DNA of 37,983 bases from Clostridiales bacterium UBA1774 (GTDB lineage: Bacteria; Bacillota; Clostridia; Oscillospirales; Oscillospiraceae): positions 1 through 37,983 of the forward strand of contig DCGQ01000024.1 in the NCBI GenBank assembly GCA_002314635.1, read 5' to 3'. Under the pieces are notes generated by a model, which worked only from the letters and a program-made list of their open reading frames with translations, searched no databases and was not told the DNA's origin. Positions 14,562-23,690 of this stretch are shown here, piece after piece. A program made the translations under genes and the position numbers. Positions within the stretch are counted from its first letter, which is position 1. Every line of letters starts with the position of its first letter.

Positions 14562-16556
14562 ATGAAAAAAAGCACCCTGCAGGTCATCCTCATCAGCATG
14601 GTCTGCATGGTGATCGGCGGCGGCGTACTGGGCACGTTTATCCGTTCCCTGATCTACGATCTGCAGTTTAAGGTGACGGGCATCCATATGTCGCTGCTGC
14701 GGGAGCCGCTGACATGGGGCATCGGCTGCGTGGTCGTGCTGGTGTTCTGGGTGCTGTTCTATTTCGGCAACGGCATGAGCAAGCTGAACCTGTTTTCGAA
14801 GCCCGGCGACGCGCTGCTGGGCGGCAAGGCCAAGGGCATCGATTCTCCGCTGGAGAACAGCCGGTATCTCACCGACAAGGAGCGGGACAAGTATTTCCCA
14901 CGCTGCGATTATTCCGAGCTGAGCAAGCTGACCAGTCCCAAGCAGGACGGGGTGCCCGTCCGTGCGGTGCAGGATAAGAACGGGCATCTGCAGGTGAATT
15001 TTCTCAACGGCGCCCACTCGCTGGTGATCGGCGCTACCGGTTCCGGCAAGACCACCACCTTTATCAATCCCATGATCCAGCTGCTGGGCGCTACCTCCTG
15101 CGGCAGCAGTATGATCATGACAGACCCCAAGGGCGAGCTGTTCGACCTGCACAGCAAATATCTGAAATCCCGGGGTTACGATGTGCTGCTTCTGGATCTG
15201 CGCGATACCTATTCCTCCTCCCGGTGGAACCCGCTGGGCAGCATCTGGGATGCGTATCAGGAATATGTGGAAGCGGGAAAAGGTCTCACCGCCCATCGGG
15301 ACGCCATGAAGAACTATCCGCAGCTGAAGATCATGGACGAGGAGGTTCCGGAGGGCACCATATGGATCGAATGGCGAGGCGGCGCCTATTCCGACCTGCG
15401 CCATGCCCACGATGAAGCCTCCGTGACCCGGCAGAAGATCTATGACGAAATGTATGAGGATCTGAGCGACATGGTGGGCGGCATCTGCCCCATTACCAAT
15501 GAGAAGGATCCCCTCTGGGAGAAGGGCGCACGCAGCATCATCATGGCCACCTGCCTTGCCATGCTGGAGGACAGCGAGGATCCCCGGCTGGGCATGACCA
15601 AGGAGAAGTTCAACTTTTATAATGTAAACAAGATCCTGACCAAGTCGGACAACAATTATGAAGCGCTGAAGGCCTACTTCACCGGGCGAAACCCCCTGAG
15701 TCAGGCCGTAACCCTGAGCCGTCAGGTGCTGGCCGCCGCGGATCAGACCATGTCCAGCTATATGTCCATCACCTTCGACAAGCTGAGCCTGTTTAACGAC
15801 AACGGCATCTGCGGCCTTACCTCCGATACGGATATCGTTGCTTCCCAGTTTGCGGAAAAACCCACGGCGCTGTTCATGAAGATCCCGGATGAAAAGGACA
15901 CCCGGCACGGTCTGGCCAGCCTGTTCATCCTCTCCATCTACAAGGCGCTGATCAAGGTGGCCTCCGCCCGGGAGGATCTGAGCCTGCCTCGGAATGTGTA
16001 CTTCATTCTGGACGAGTTCGGCAATATGCCCAAGATTGAAAAATTCGGCCAGATGATCACCGTGGGCCGAAGCAGAAAAATCTGGTTCAACATGGTGGTG
16101 CAGTCCTACTCCCAGCTGAACAACGTGTACGGGGAGACTGTGGCGGATATCGTCAAGTCTAACTGCGGCATGAAAATGTTCATCGGCTCCAACGACATCG
16201 GCACCTGCAAGGAGTTCAGCGAGCTTTGCGGCAACATGACCGTCCGCACCACCTCCACCTCCGCTTCCACCGGGACCCGGGAGGGGGATGTGAACATTTC
16301 CAGCCAGACCCAGTCCAGACCGCTGATCTATCCCTCCGAGCTGCAGAAGCTGAACAACAAGGAGTCCACCGGCAACGCCATCATCGTCACCTTCGGCAAC
16401 TTCCCGCTGATGACCAAGTACACCCCCAGCTACCTCTGCAAGCAGTATCAGACCGGGCGCATGGATCTGACCGATATCCGTTCCCATATGTTCCGCCCGC
16501 AGGATGTATTTTATGATGTGGAGCAGCGCAACAGCATCACAGCGGATGCCAATTGA
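14562..16556 (+). CDS. VirD4/TraG-type type IV secretion coupling ATPase
   Basis: The product (664 residues from ATG 14562) starts with two hydrophobic segments (about 3-25 and 50-72), as in membrane-anchored coupling proteins. The Walker A motif GATGSGKT lies at 157-164, followed by MTDPKGELFDLHSKYL and LLLDLRD, hallmarks of the VirD4/TraG family. The Walker B FILDEFGNMP has acidic residues D484 and E485, then VGRSRKIW and VVQSYSQL. These ATPases select substrates (relaxase-DNA or proteins) and hand them to a T4SS channel. GGGAGGTG at 14542-14549 is 12-14 bases from ATG 14562; a TTG at 14556 is better spaced and equally possible, while the GTG at 14547 lies inside the ribosome site. No relaxase gene accompanies it here, so a protein substrate is worth considering. 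Confidence 0.93.
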   Translation: MKKSTLQVILISMVCMVIGGGVLGTFIRSLIYDLQFKVTGIHMSLLREPLTWGIGCVVVLVFWVLFYFGNGMSKLNLFSKPGDALLGGKAKGIDSPLENSRYLTDKERDKYFPRCDYSELSKLTSPKQDGVPVRAVQDKNGHLQVNFLNGAHSLVIGATGSGKTTTFINPMIQLLGATSCGSSMIMTDPKGELFDLHSKYLKSRGYDVLLLDLRDTYSSSRWNPLGSIWDAYQEYVEAGKGLTAHRDAMKNYPQLKIMDEEVPEGTIWIEWRGGAYSDLRHAHDEASVTRQKIYDEMYEDLSDMVGGICPITNEKDPLWEKGARSIIMATCLAMLEDSEDPRLGMTKEKFNFYNVNKILTKSDNNYEALKAYFTGRNPLSQAVTLSRQVLAAADQTMSSYMSITFDKLSLFNDNGICGLTSDTDIVASQFAEKPTALFMKIPDEKDTRHGLASLFILSIYKALIKVASAREDLSLPRNVYFILDEFGNMPKIEKFGQMITVGRSRKIWFNMVVQSYSQLNNVYGETVADIVKSNCGMKMFIGSNDIGTCKEFSELCGNMTVRTTSTSASTGTREGDVNISSQTQSRPLIYPSELQKLNNKESTGNAIIVTFGNFPLMTKYTPSYLCKQYQTGRMDLTDIRSHMFRPQDVFYDVEQRNSITADAN

Positions 16557-16573
16557 GCTGCAAAGGAGGAAAC

Positions 16574-17455
16574 ATGAAAAAAACCGGCGTTTTTCTGCTG
16601 CTTCTCTGCCTGTTGGGGCTGATGCTCCCGGGGGCGCAGGCAGCGGAAGCCGATTCCATGGTCTATATCACCCGGGGCGAGTATTACGATACGGAGCAGC
16701 AGGTTTTCGTTTACCCCATCGAGGAGATGAACGGCGTACATATTTTTTCCACGGCTGCCAATGAGATGGTGGTAACCGACCCGGTGACGGTTTCGGCGGA
16801 TCCGGGGGTGGAGTTCACCCTGTACCGGGACGGGGAGGCGGTATCGGAGCCTCGAACCACCCAGAGCCGGGCGGGGAGCTATGCCGTGTGCGTCACCACC
16901 AACAGCGGCGGCGCGCAGACGGTGCTGAGCTTCACCATCATTTCCGCCGTCAGCAGCAATCTGACCCGCTATAAGATTCCCACCGGTTTTCAGGTCACTG
17001 CCGTCACCCGCAACGAGGAAAAACAGGACATCGGGGACGGGTATACGGTGGACTTCTCCGAGGGCATCTACCGGGTGTCCTACCGGTGCATGAACACCGG
17101 CCTGACCTATGAGCTTTGCACCACCATCGACCAGACCCCGCCTTCTCTGCGGCTGGATGCGGTAAACGAGAACGGTGTGGCCCGCGCCGCCGTGGATATC
17201 TCCGATCTGGAAAGCGGCGACACCGTGGTCATCCGGCGGAACGGGCAGAATATCGCCTATTCCGAGGTACTCAGCGATTCCGGTTCCTACTACATCCGGA
17301 TCACGGATCCGGCGGGAAACGCCGTGGAATACACCTTTCGGATCCACGCCTATCTGAACGGTTCGGCCATTCTGTTTTTTCTGGTCATTCTGATCGTGGT
17401 GGGCGGTCTGCTGGTCTATCTCATGCGGGAACGGAAACACATCCGGGTCAGATAA
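16574..17455 (+). CDS. Membrane-anchored extracytoplasmic protein
   Basis: The product has 293 residues. Its N-terminal signal peptide (KKTGVFLLLLCLLGLMLPG) is probably cleaved after AQA near residue 22. The outer domain is about 230 residues and rich in beta-strand patterns. It includes a segment resembling bacterial Ig-like folds (GDTVVIRRNGQ, YYIRITDPAGNAVEYTF). A single membrane helix (about 265-284) and a short basic tail end it, so topology is type I with most of the protein outside. AAGGAGG lies 4 bases before ATG 16574; an upstream in-frame TTG at 16553 is unlikely. It sits 17 bases after the coupling-protein gene and 21 bases before the VirB6-like gene, inside the core secretion cluster. 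No named family was recognised. Confidence 0.8.
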   Translation: MKKTGVFLLLLCLLGLMLPGAQAAEADSMVYITRGEYYDTEQQVFVYPIEEMNGVHIFSTAANEMVVTDPVTVSADPGVEFTLYRDGEAVSEPRTTQSRAGSYAVCVTTNSGGAQTVLSFTIISAVSSNLTRYKIPTGFQVTAVTRNEEKQDIGDGYTVDFSEGIYRVSYRCMNTGLTYELCTTIDQTPPSLRLDAVNENGVARAAVDISDLESGDTVVIRRNGQNIAYSEVLSDSGSYYIRITDPAGNAVEYTFRIHAYLNGSAILFFLVILIVVGGLLVYLMRERKHIRVR

Positions 17456-17476
17456 GGCAGGGAAGGAGGAATACCC

Positions 17477-19606
17477 ATGGATTACCTGCGACTGGTAACG
17501 GCGGTCACTAGGCCGTCGGTGCAATATAACATTTTCAGCGATATCGCGGATTTCTTCACCGAAACCATACCGGAGCTGTTCACGGAAACAATTCCGAATT
17601 TCATCACCGATACTCTGCGGGATTTCGGACAGGGTCTGCTGGACAGCATCCTCAGCGCACTGAATACCTTCTTCGGCATGGTAATGTGGCTGCTGGAATG
17701 CGGCCTGTGCAAGCTGGTGGATCTGATCTACAGTATGTTCTCCGTGTTTGTGGGGATGCAGAAGGTCACGCTGTATGCGGAGAGCGCCAGCGGCCAGCGC
17801 AGCACCACCCGCAGCTATCTGCTGAATATCATGCTGGGGCAGGACGTGGTCACCACGGTCTACTGGGGCATGGCGCTGATCGGCATTATTCTGGCCATCG
17901 TCTTTACCCTGTGGGCGGTACTGAAAAAAAGCGGCGACCTGTTCGACACCGAAAAGCGCACCTACGGGCAGATCCTCACCGGTCTGTTCAAGAGCGTTGT
18001 GATCATTCTGCTGATGAGCCTGATCATGAATGTGGTGGTGGCCTTCTCCAGCGCATTGATGAGCAGCGTATCCAGTCTGTTCGATATCGCGACCTTCGGC
18101 GGCACGGCAGAGGTAAAGGTCTTTACCAGCGATGACTTTGTTTATATGAACAATGTGCTGGACACCATCGGCGCTTATTCGCTGAACCCGTCCTACAACA
18201 GCCGATACAACATCAACAGCTGCTACAATGCCATCCGGCCGGAGCTGCAGTATCTGGTGGATCGGGGCGTTTTCGATGTGTATTACCGGACGGAGGAATC
18301 GGAGGTCTACAACGGCGAAGAATATGAGACCGTTGTGAACACCTGGCAGTCCGTGATTCAGGATATCGTCCGCGCCAACAATGTGGACACGGAGCTGAAG
18401 CTGGACGTGTTCTATGAGCCGGTGAACACCGCCATTCTGAATGCCATGGAGGTCATCCGCACGGATGCGTCCTTCAAGCCGCTGGCCTATTACGAGGCGG
18501 CCTACCAGTCCTCCAATGCCAGCAGCAATGTATCGCTGGGCACCGTGATCTACCTGAGCGGTACGGCGGAGGCAGCGCGGAACAACCAATACAATAAGAA
18601 TGTCTCCATGACGGACGCGGTGCGCGGCCCCTACTTCAACGGCACCCGTTCCATTTACGACTACGACGCCATGAACCGGGACTTCAATCTGGATCTGACC
18701 GGCGGCATCAACCATGTGATGATCCTGCTGCTGGGTGCGCTGATCCTGCGCTCGCTGGTGCAGATCACCGCCACGGCCTGTGTCCGTATTTTCCAGCTGA
18801 TCCTGCTGTATGTGACCGCGCCGCCCTTTATCGCCACCATTCCGCTGGGCGAGGGCAGCCTGTTCAACAACTGGAAGAAGTCGCTGCTGGTGGAGACCTT
18901 CGGCATTTTCGGCACGGTGATCAGTATGCGGCTGATGATCCTGTATATCCCGCTGATCGCGTCCTCCAATCTGGTGCTGTTCGACAACAGCTTCATGGAT
19001 ATGGTGGGCAAGGCCATCCTGATCTGGGGCGGCGTAGAGGCCGCCAAGCGGGGCACCATGCTGATCAGCGGCATTCTCACCGGCAACGCGGCCATGGCTG
19101 CGGAGCGGGCGCAGAATACGGAGCAGCAGGCGGACAAGTTCCTCAAGACCACCGGCCTGAACAAGATCGCCGATGCGCCGGGTGAGATGGCCTCTGCCGT
19201 GGCAGGCGCCCCCTCCACCGTGGCCGATGCCACCGGCATCAGCAGCGGCTACCACAAGCTGACCGACTGGGCCAAGCCCGAGTCCGACGAGCGCAAGAGC
19301 TGGGTGAAGAACGGCGGCATCGCAGGCAGCCGGAGATCGGAAAATATGCAGAAGCAGGAAACCAACGCCCGCAGAGCCCAACTGGGCATCGGTAAGGCCG
19401 GCGGTTCCGAAAAAATGGAAAAGTCCGCCGCTGCCATGAGCAAGCTTCCCGGCGGTGCAGGGGGCACGGAAAAGGCCGCCATGGGCAAGGCCGCGTCCGC
19501 CCTGAATCAGGCCGGAGGTGCATCCGGCACGGAAAAGGGCGCCATGAAGGGACTGAGCAAGGCACAGTCCGGCAAAACAGAAGCATCAGGCAAGAAGGAT
19601 TCCTGA
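17477..19606 (+). CDS. VirB6/TrbL-like polytopic T4SS membrane protein
   Basis: The product has 709 residues. Hydrophobic segments lie at about 52-88, 132-157 and 172-200. After a soluble, probably external loop (about 205-405), further segments lie at about 412-455, 468-495 and 505-530. The late segment ATACVRIFQLILLYVTAPPF and the following PLGEGSLFNNWKKSL resemble the TrbL/VirB6-like channel proteins of Gram-positive conjugative elements. A cytoplasmic Ala/Gly/Lys-rich tail (about 610-709) has repeated GG-(S/T)-EK-x-(A/M) units. VirB6-type proteins form the inner-membrane translocation platform and work with VirB4 and VirD4, whose genes flank this one. AAGGAGG is 7 bases before the ATG. 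The family call rests on topology, motif style and context rather than on a diagnostic residue. Confidence 0.8.
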   Translation: MDYLRLVTAVTRPSVQYNIFSDIADFFTETIPELFTETIPNFITDTLRDFGQGLLDSILSALNTFFGMVMWLLECGLCKLVDLIYSMFSVFVGMQKVTLYAESASGQRSTTRSYLLNIMLGQDVVTTVYWGMALIGIILAIVFTLWAVLKKSGDLFDTEKRTYGQILTGLFKSVVIILLMSLIMNVVVAFSSALMSSVSSLFDIATFGGTAEVKVFTSDDFVYMNNVLDTIGAYSLNPSYNSRYNINSCYNAIRPELQYLVDRGVFDVYYRTEESEVYNGEEYETVVNTWQSVIQDIVRANNVDTELKLDVFYEPVNTAILNAMEVIRTDASFKPLAYYEAAYQSSNASSNVSLGTVIYLSGTAEAARNNQYNKNVSMTDAVRGPYFNGTRSIYDYDAMNRDFNLDLTGGINHVMILLLGALILRSLVQITATACVRIFQLILLYVTAPPFIATIPLGEGSLFNNWKKSLLVETFGIFGTVISMRLMILYIPLIASSNLVLFDNSFMDMVGKAILIWGGVEAAKRGTMLISGILTGNAAMAAERAQNTEQQADKFLKTTGLNKIADAPGEMASAVAGAPSTVADATGISSGYHKLTDWAKPESDERKSWVKNGGIAGSRRSENMQKQETNARRAQLGIGKAGGSEKMEKSAAAMSKLPGGAGGTEKAAMGKAASALNQAGGASGTEKGAMKGLSKAQSGKTEASGKKDS

Positions 19607-19640
19607 TGACCGAATACATATCTGAGGGAGGTGCAGCGCC

Positions 19641-22600
19641 GTGCGTCTGATACCCGGAAAAACCAAAGTGGGTCTGGAGCTGTTTAAGGGCATAACTCTG
19701 AAAGACATGGCCGTCTATGCGGTGGCCGTGCTGCTTGCGATCCTTGCGCTGTTTTCAAACCTCCCCAGAAGAGTATATCTCGCGCTGGCCGTTCTGACCT
19801 TCGGCGGGTTTCTCACCATCCGTCTGGATACGGAGCCGGTGTATGTCCTGCTGGTTCATCTGCTGCGGTATCTGTTCCGCTGCCGGTTTTACGGGCGGAA
19901 AGAGAGTGACGCTGCGCTGGCGGCGGAGAATGAGGGCATGGAACCGGCAGACGAGGCGGACAGCTTTGACTGGCTTTCCGACCTGTACCGGGAGGTGGCG
20001 GCGGAAGCGGAGCTGAGCGCCGCCGGAAATCCGGATCCCGAAGCAGCTGCATTGGAGGATGCGGATTTCGACTGGATGGAGGAGCTGCGGGAGCAGGAGG
20101 AAGCCGAAGCGCCGGAAACCGGCGGGGAAACGGAAGAACAGCTTTCAAAGGCGGAGAAGAAGAACCGGGAAAAGGCCGAACAGGCGGAGAATAAGCGCCG
20201 GCGGCAGGAGGAAGACCGGCTTCTGAAGGCTGTCGATACTCCGGAGGAGGTTCGCACCGCCATCCGGGAGCGCCGCAGCCGGGACAGCGCGGAGTATGCC
20301 GCCAGAGCCGCCATCCGGAAGGATGCCGCCCTGAAACGGCAGAATGTGGACGATATCATGGCGTTTACCGACATCCGGAACGATATGATCGAGTACGGAA
20401 GAAGCTATCGGGCCACGGTGCTGGAGATCCCGCCGGTGGAGTTTCGCTTTTTCTCCTCCCATCGTCGGGACAATGCCATCGAAAACGGACTGGGGCGGCT
20501 GCTCCGTTCCATCCGCAGCGATTACGGCATGAACATCGTGAAGATCGACCGGCCCATCAATTACGAGACCTATCTGGAAAACGAATACCAGAAGCTGGAG
20601 GAGCTGCGTTCCGCCTACGAGAAAGGCTTCATCAAGGAGGAGGAGCTGCAGACCCGCGTGGAGGTCATGTATGACCGGATCGGGGAGCTGCGGGATCTTT
20701 GCAGCGGGCATCAGGTGGTAGAGGCCTACTACTATATCGTGCTGTTTGACAGCGACGCCCAGCAGCTGAATACCCGCACCACCGCCGCGGTGGAAATGCT
20801 CACCGGCGGCGAGATGAGTCCCCGGCGGCTGAACTCGAAGGAGCTGGCGGTTTTCCTCAAGTACACCAACGATATCGACTTTGACGAGCATGAGATCGAC
20901 CGGCTGCGCCCGGATCAGTATGCACAGTGGGCAAAGCCGCAGACGGTGGATATCAGCGGACGCACCGTGCAGGTCAACCGGATGCTGACCCACAATGCAG
21001 TGGTGTCCCAGTACCCCAGCTCCGTGGGCGACGGGTGGCTGGCCACCGTCATGAGCATCATCGGCACGAAGGTGGTCATCAAGTGCTCTCCCATGGATAA
21101 CGGCAAGGCCATTCACAGCATCGACCAGTCTCTGCAGGAGCTGCGGAGCCGCCAGATGGCAACCGGCATTGATTCCCGGCGGATCGAGCTGCAGAACCAC
21201 ATTGACACCCTGACCAGTCTGCTGGATATGCTGCAGGGGGACAACGAGGTGCTGCTGAACTGCAACATCTACGTGACGGAGTACGATCTGGCCCGCACCC
21301 GGAAGGAAAGCGGGCTGGTGCAGCCTGAGGCAGGCTCGCTCCGCACCCTGATCACCGATATGAAGCGCACCATTCGCCGCACCTATTCGGAGAACCGGAT
21401 GAAGCTGAACTACATGGAGTTCAACCAGACGGATGCGTTCATCGCTTCTCAGGTCTCCGGCTATGACCCGCTGCGGAAGCAGGGACGGGGCATTCCCTCC
21501 AATTCCATTGCCGCCGCCTTCCCCTGGGTGTTCGCCCACGTCAGCGATCACCACGGCATCAAGCTGGGTTCGGCGGACGGCATACCGGTGTTTATCAACT
21601 TCTTCCGGCGGGACACGGAGCGGGTCAACTCCAACATGGTCATCGTGGGCAAATCCGGCTCCGGCAAATCCTATGCCACCAAGAGCCTGCTGACCAATCT
21701 GGCAGCAGACGACGCTAAGATTTTCATTCTTGACCCGGAAAACGAATATGCCGAGCTGGCGCAGAACCTGCACGGCAAGTTCATCAATGTGGGCAATGCC
21801 CAGTACGGGCGGCTAAACCCCTTCCACATCATCACCGCACTGGAGGATGATGAAAACGACAGCGGAGAAGCAGCCGGCAGCTATGCCACCCACCTGCAGT
21901 TTCTGGAGGAGTTCTTCCACCAGATTCTGCCGGACTGCGACAAGGACGCGCTGGAATATCTGAACTCCCTGATCGACCGGATGTATGTGAACAAGGGGAT
22001 CACGGAGGAAACCGACCTGAGCAGGCTCCGTCCGGAGGATTACCCCATTTTCGACGACCTGTACGATACGATCCTGCAGGAGTTTCAGGGTACCGACAAC
22101 GAATACATCCGCAGTATGCTGCGGACGCTGATGAACTACATCTCCAAGTTCGCCGCAGGCGGCCGCAATGCCGCCATCTGGGACGGGCCCAGCAGCATTA
22201 CCACGGCGGAGAACTTTACCGTCTTTAACTTCCAGAGCCTGCTGGCCAACCGGAACGGCACCATCGCCAATGCCCAGATGCTGCTGGTGCTGAAATACAT
22301 CGACAACGAGATCATCAAAAACCGGGATTACAACACGAAATACGGTCTGAACCGGAAGATCGTGGTGGTGATCGACGAGGCCCACGTGTTCATCGATACC
22401 AAATACCCGGTGGCGCTGGACTTCATGTTCCAGCTGGCGAAGCGTATCCGTAAGTATAACGGTATGCAGATCGTCATTACCCAGAACATCAAGGACTTTG
22501 TGGGTTCCGAGGAAATCGCCCGGAAGTCCACCGCCATCATCAATGCCTGTCAGTATTCCTTCATCTTCGCGCTGGCGCCCAACGACATGGACGACCTGTG

Positions 22601-23663
22601 CAGACTGTATGAAAAGGCCGGCGGCATCAACGAGATGGAGCAGGAGGAGATCGTCTCCGCGCCCAGAGGCCACGCCTTCACGGTGATGGGTCCCCAGAGC
22701 CGCAGCAGCTTCCTTGTGGAAGTGCCGGAGGGCATTGTGGAGCTGTTTCAGGAGCAGAAGCACCGCAGCCGTTATTTCAGCGGCACCCGGGGCGACCAGC
22801 GCTGGCTGGCCTTTTTGAAGGACAGCCGCCGGAAGCGTGCCGACAATCTGGCGCTCCGCCCGGAGGAAGAACGGAAACAGCTGGAAACGGGCAGCTCCGC
22901 AGACTTTTCGGAGCAGCCTGACCCGGATTACCGGTGGACCATTCCCCCCGAGGAGGAATCCAAGAGCCGCGTGACCTTTACCGAGATCAGCGAGGAAGAA
23001 TACCGGGCACAGATGGCCCGTCAGAAATCGAAGCAGCAGCCGGAGCTTCCGGTTCCGGTGCAGCGGCCGCAGCGTTCCACCCTGATCCCTGCTTCGGAGC
23101 AGGACCCGCAGCTTTCCTTCCGGGAAGAAGGCGGCAGGACCCCGGTGATCCCGGCGGTTCCGGTTCAGGCGGAGGCGGCAGCACCGGCAGCGGAGCCTGT
23201 CCGTCAGGAAACGGCGGAGATGGAGGGCATGGTGTCCGAGCTGCGGAAGCTGGTGGAGAACCTGAGCCGTCTCAGCTACGAGGGTATTGAGGACAAGGTG
23301 CGCGCCATGATGGCCGCAACCGGCAGTCCGATCCCGGCGGCGGAGAAGCCTGCGGCGGCACCGGCGGAGGAAGCACCGGAACCGGAAACCGAAGAAAGCT
23401 GGATCCCGGAGGAAGCACCGGAACCGGCTTCCATCGGCTCCGTTTTCGATTTCGCGGCACCGGCGGAGCCGGAGCCTGCGCCGGTGCAGACGGAGAGCAG
23501 CAACAACGACCTGCTGGGTCTGCTGTTCCGCTCCGCAAACCTGAGCAGAGCCGTCAGAGAACCCAGCGAACTGGAAATGATGGAGATCTACGGCGAAGAA
23601 GTCATGGATATCACGCTGGACGATCTGGCCAAATACATCGCAAACCTGAGCGCCACGGCCTGA
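19641..23663 (+). CDS. VirB4-type T4SS ATPase with N-terminal PrgI-like membrane domain and long C-terminal extension
   Basis: The product has 1340 residues, much longer than typical VirB4 (about 800). Residues 1-85 (KVGLELFKGITLKDMAVYAV, two membrane segments, then a short basic stretch) look like the small PrgI protein usually encoded just before VirB4 in Gram-positive systems. A highly acidic and coiled-coil linker follows (about 95-235) with two related strings, SFDWLSDL and DFDWMEEL. The ATPase domain has Walker A GKSGSGKS (670-677), FILDPENEYAEL, Walker B VVVIDEAHVF (D912, E913) and the later VITQNIKDFVGSEEIARKS motif. From about 1080 a Pro/Ala/Glu-rich region ends in a small helical acidic domain. 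VirB4 energises T4SS assembly and substrate passage. The start is GTG, with GAGGGAGGTG 7 bases upstream. Confidence 0.93.
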   Translation: MRLIPGKTKVGLELFKGITLKDMAVYAVAVLLAILALFSNLPRRVYLALAVLTFGGFLTIRLDTEPVYVLLVHLLRYLFRCRFYGRKESDAALAAENEGMEPADEADSFDWLSDLYREVAAEAELSAAGNPDPEAAALEDADFDWMEELREQEEAEAPETGGETEEQLSKAEKKNREKAEQAENKRRRQEEDRLLKAVDTPEEVRTAIRERRSRDSAEYAARAAIRKDAALKRQNVDDIMAFTDIRNDMIEYGRSYRATVLEIPPVEFRFFSSHRRDNAIENGLGRLLRSIRSDYGMNIVKIDRPINYETYLENEYQKLEELRSAYEKGFIKEEELQTRVEVMYDRIGELRDLCSGHQVVEAYYYIVLFDSDAQQLNTRTTAAVEMLTGGEMSPRRLNSKELAVFLKYTNDIDFDEHEIDRLRPDQYAQWAKPQTVDISGRTVQVNRMLTHNAVVSQYPSSVGDGWLATVMSIIGTKVVIKCSPMDNGKAIHSIDQSLQELRSRQMATGIDSRRIELQNHIDTLTSLLDMLQGDNEVLLNCNIYVTEYDLARTRKESGLVQPEAGSLRTLITDMKRTIRRTYSENRMKLNYMEFNQTDAFIASQVSGYDPLRKQGRGIPSNSIAAAFPWVFAHVSDHHGIKLGSADGIPVFINFFRRDTERVNSNMVIVGKSGSGKSYATKSLLTNLAADDAKIFILDPENEYAELAQNLHGKFINVGNAQYGRLNPFHIITALEDDENDSGEAAGSYATHLQFLEEFFHQILPDCDKDALEYLNSLIDRMYVNKGITEETDLSRLRPEDYPIFDDLYDTILQEFQGTDNEYIRSMLRTLMNYISKFAAGGRNAAIWDGPSSITTAENFTVFNFQSLLANRNGTIANAQMLLVLKYIDNEIIKNRDYNTKYGLNRKIVVVIDEAHVFIDTKYPVALDFMFQLAKRIRKYNGMQIVITQNIKDFVGSEEIARKSTAIINACQYSFIFALAPNDMDDLCRLYEKAGGINEMEQEEIVSAPRGHAFTVMGPQSRSSFLVEVPEGIVELFQEQKHRSRYFSGTRGDQRWLAFLKDSRRKRADNLALRPEEERKQLETGSSADFSEQPDPDYRWTIPPEEESKSRVTFTEISEEEYRAQMARQKSKQQPELPVPVQRPQRSTLIPASEQDPQLSFREEGGRTPVIPAVPVQAEAAAPAAEPVRQETAEMEGMVSELRKLVENLSRLSYEGIEDKVRAMMAATGSPIPAAEKPAAAPAEEAPEPETEESWIPEEAPEPASIGSVFDFAAPAEPEPAPVQTESSNNDLLGLLFRSANLSRAVREPSELEMMEIYGEEVMDITLDDLAKYIANLSATA

Positions 23664-23690
23664 CCGGGCGCATCAAGGAGGATCATGATC

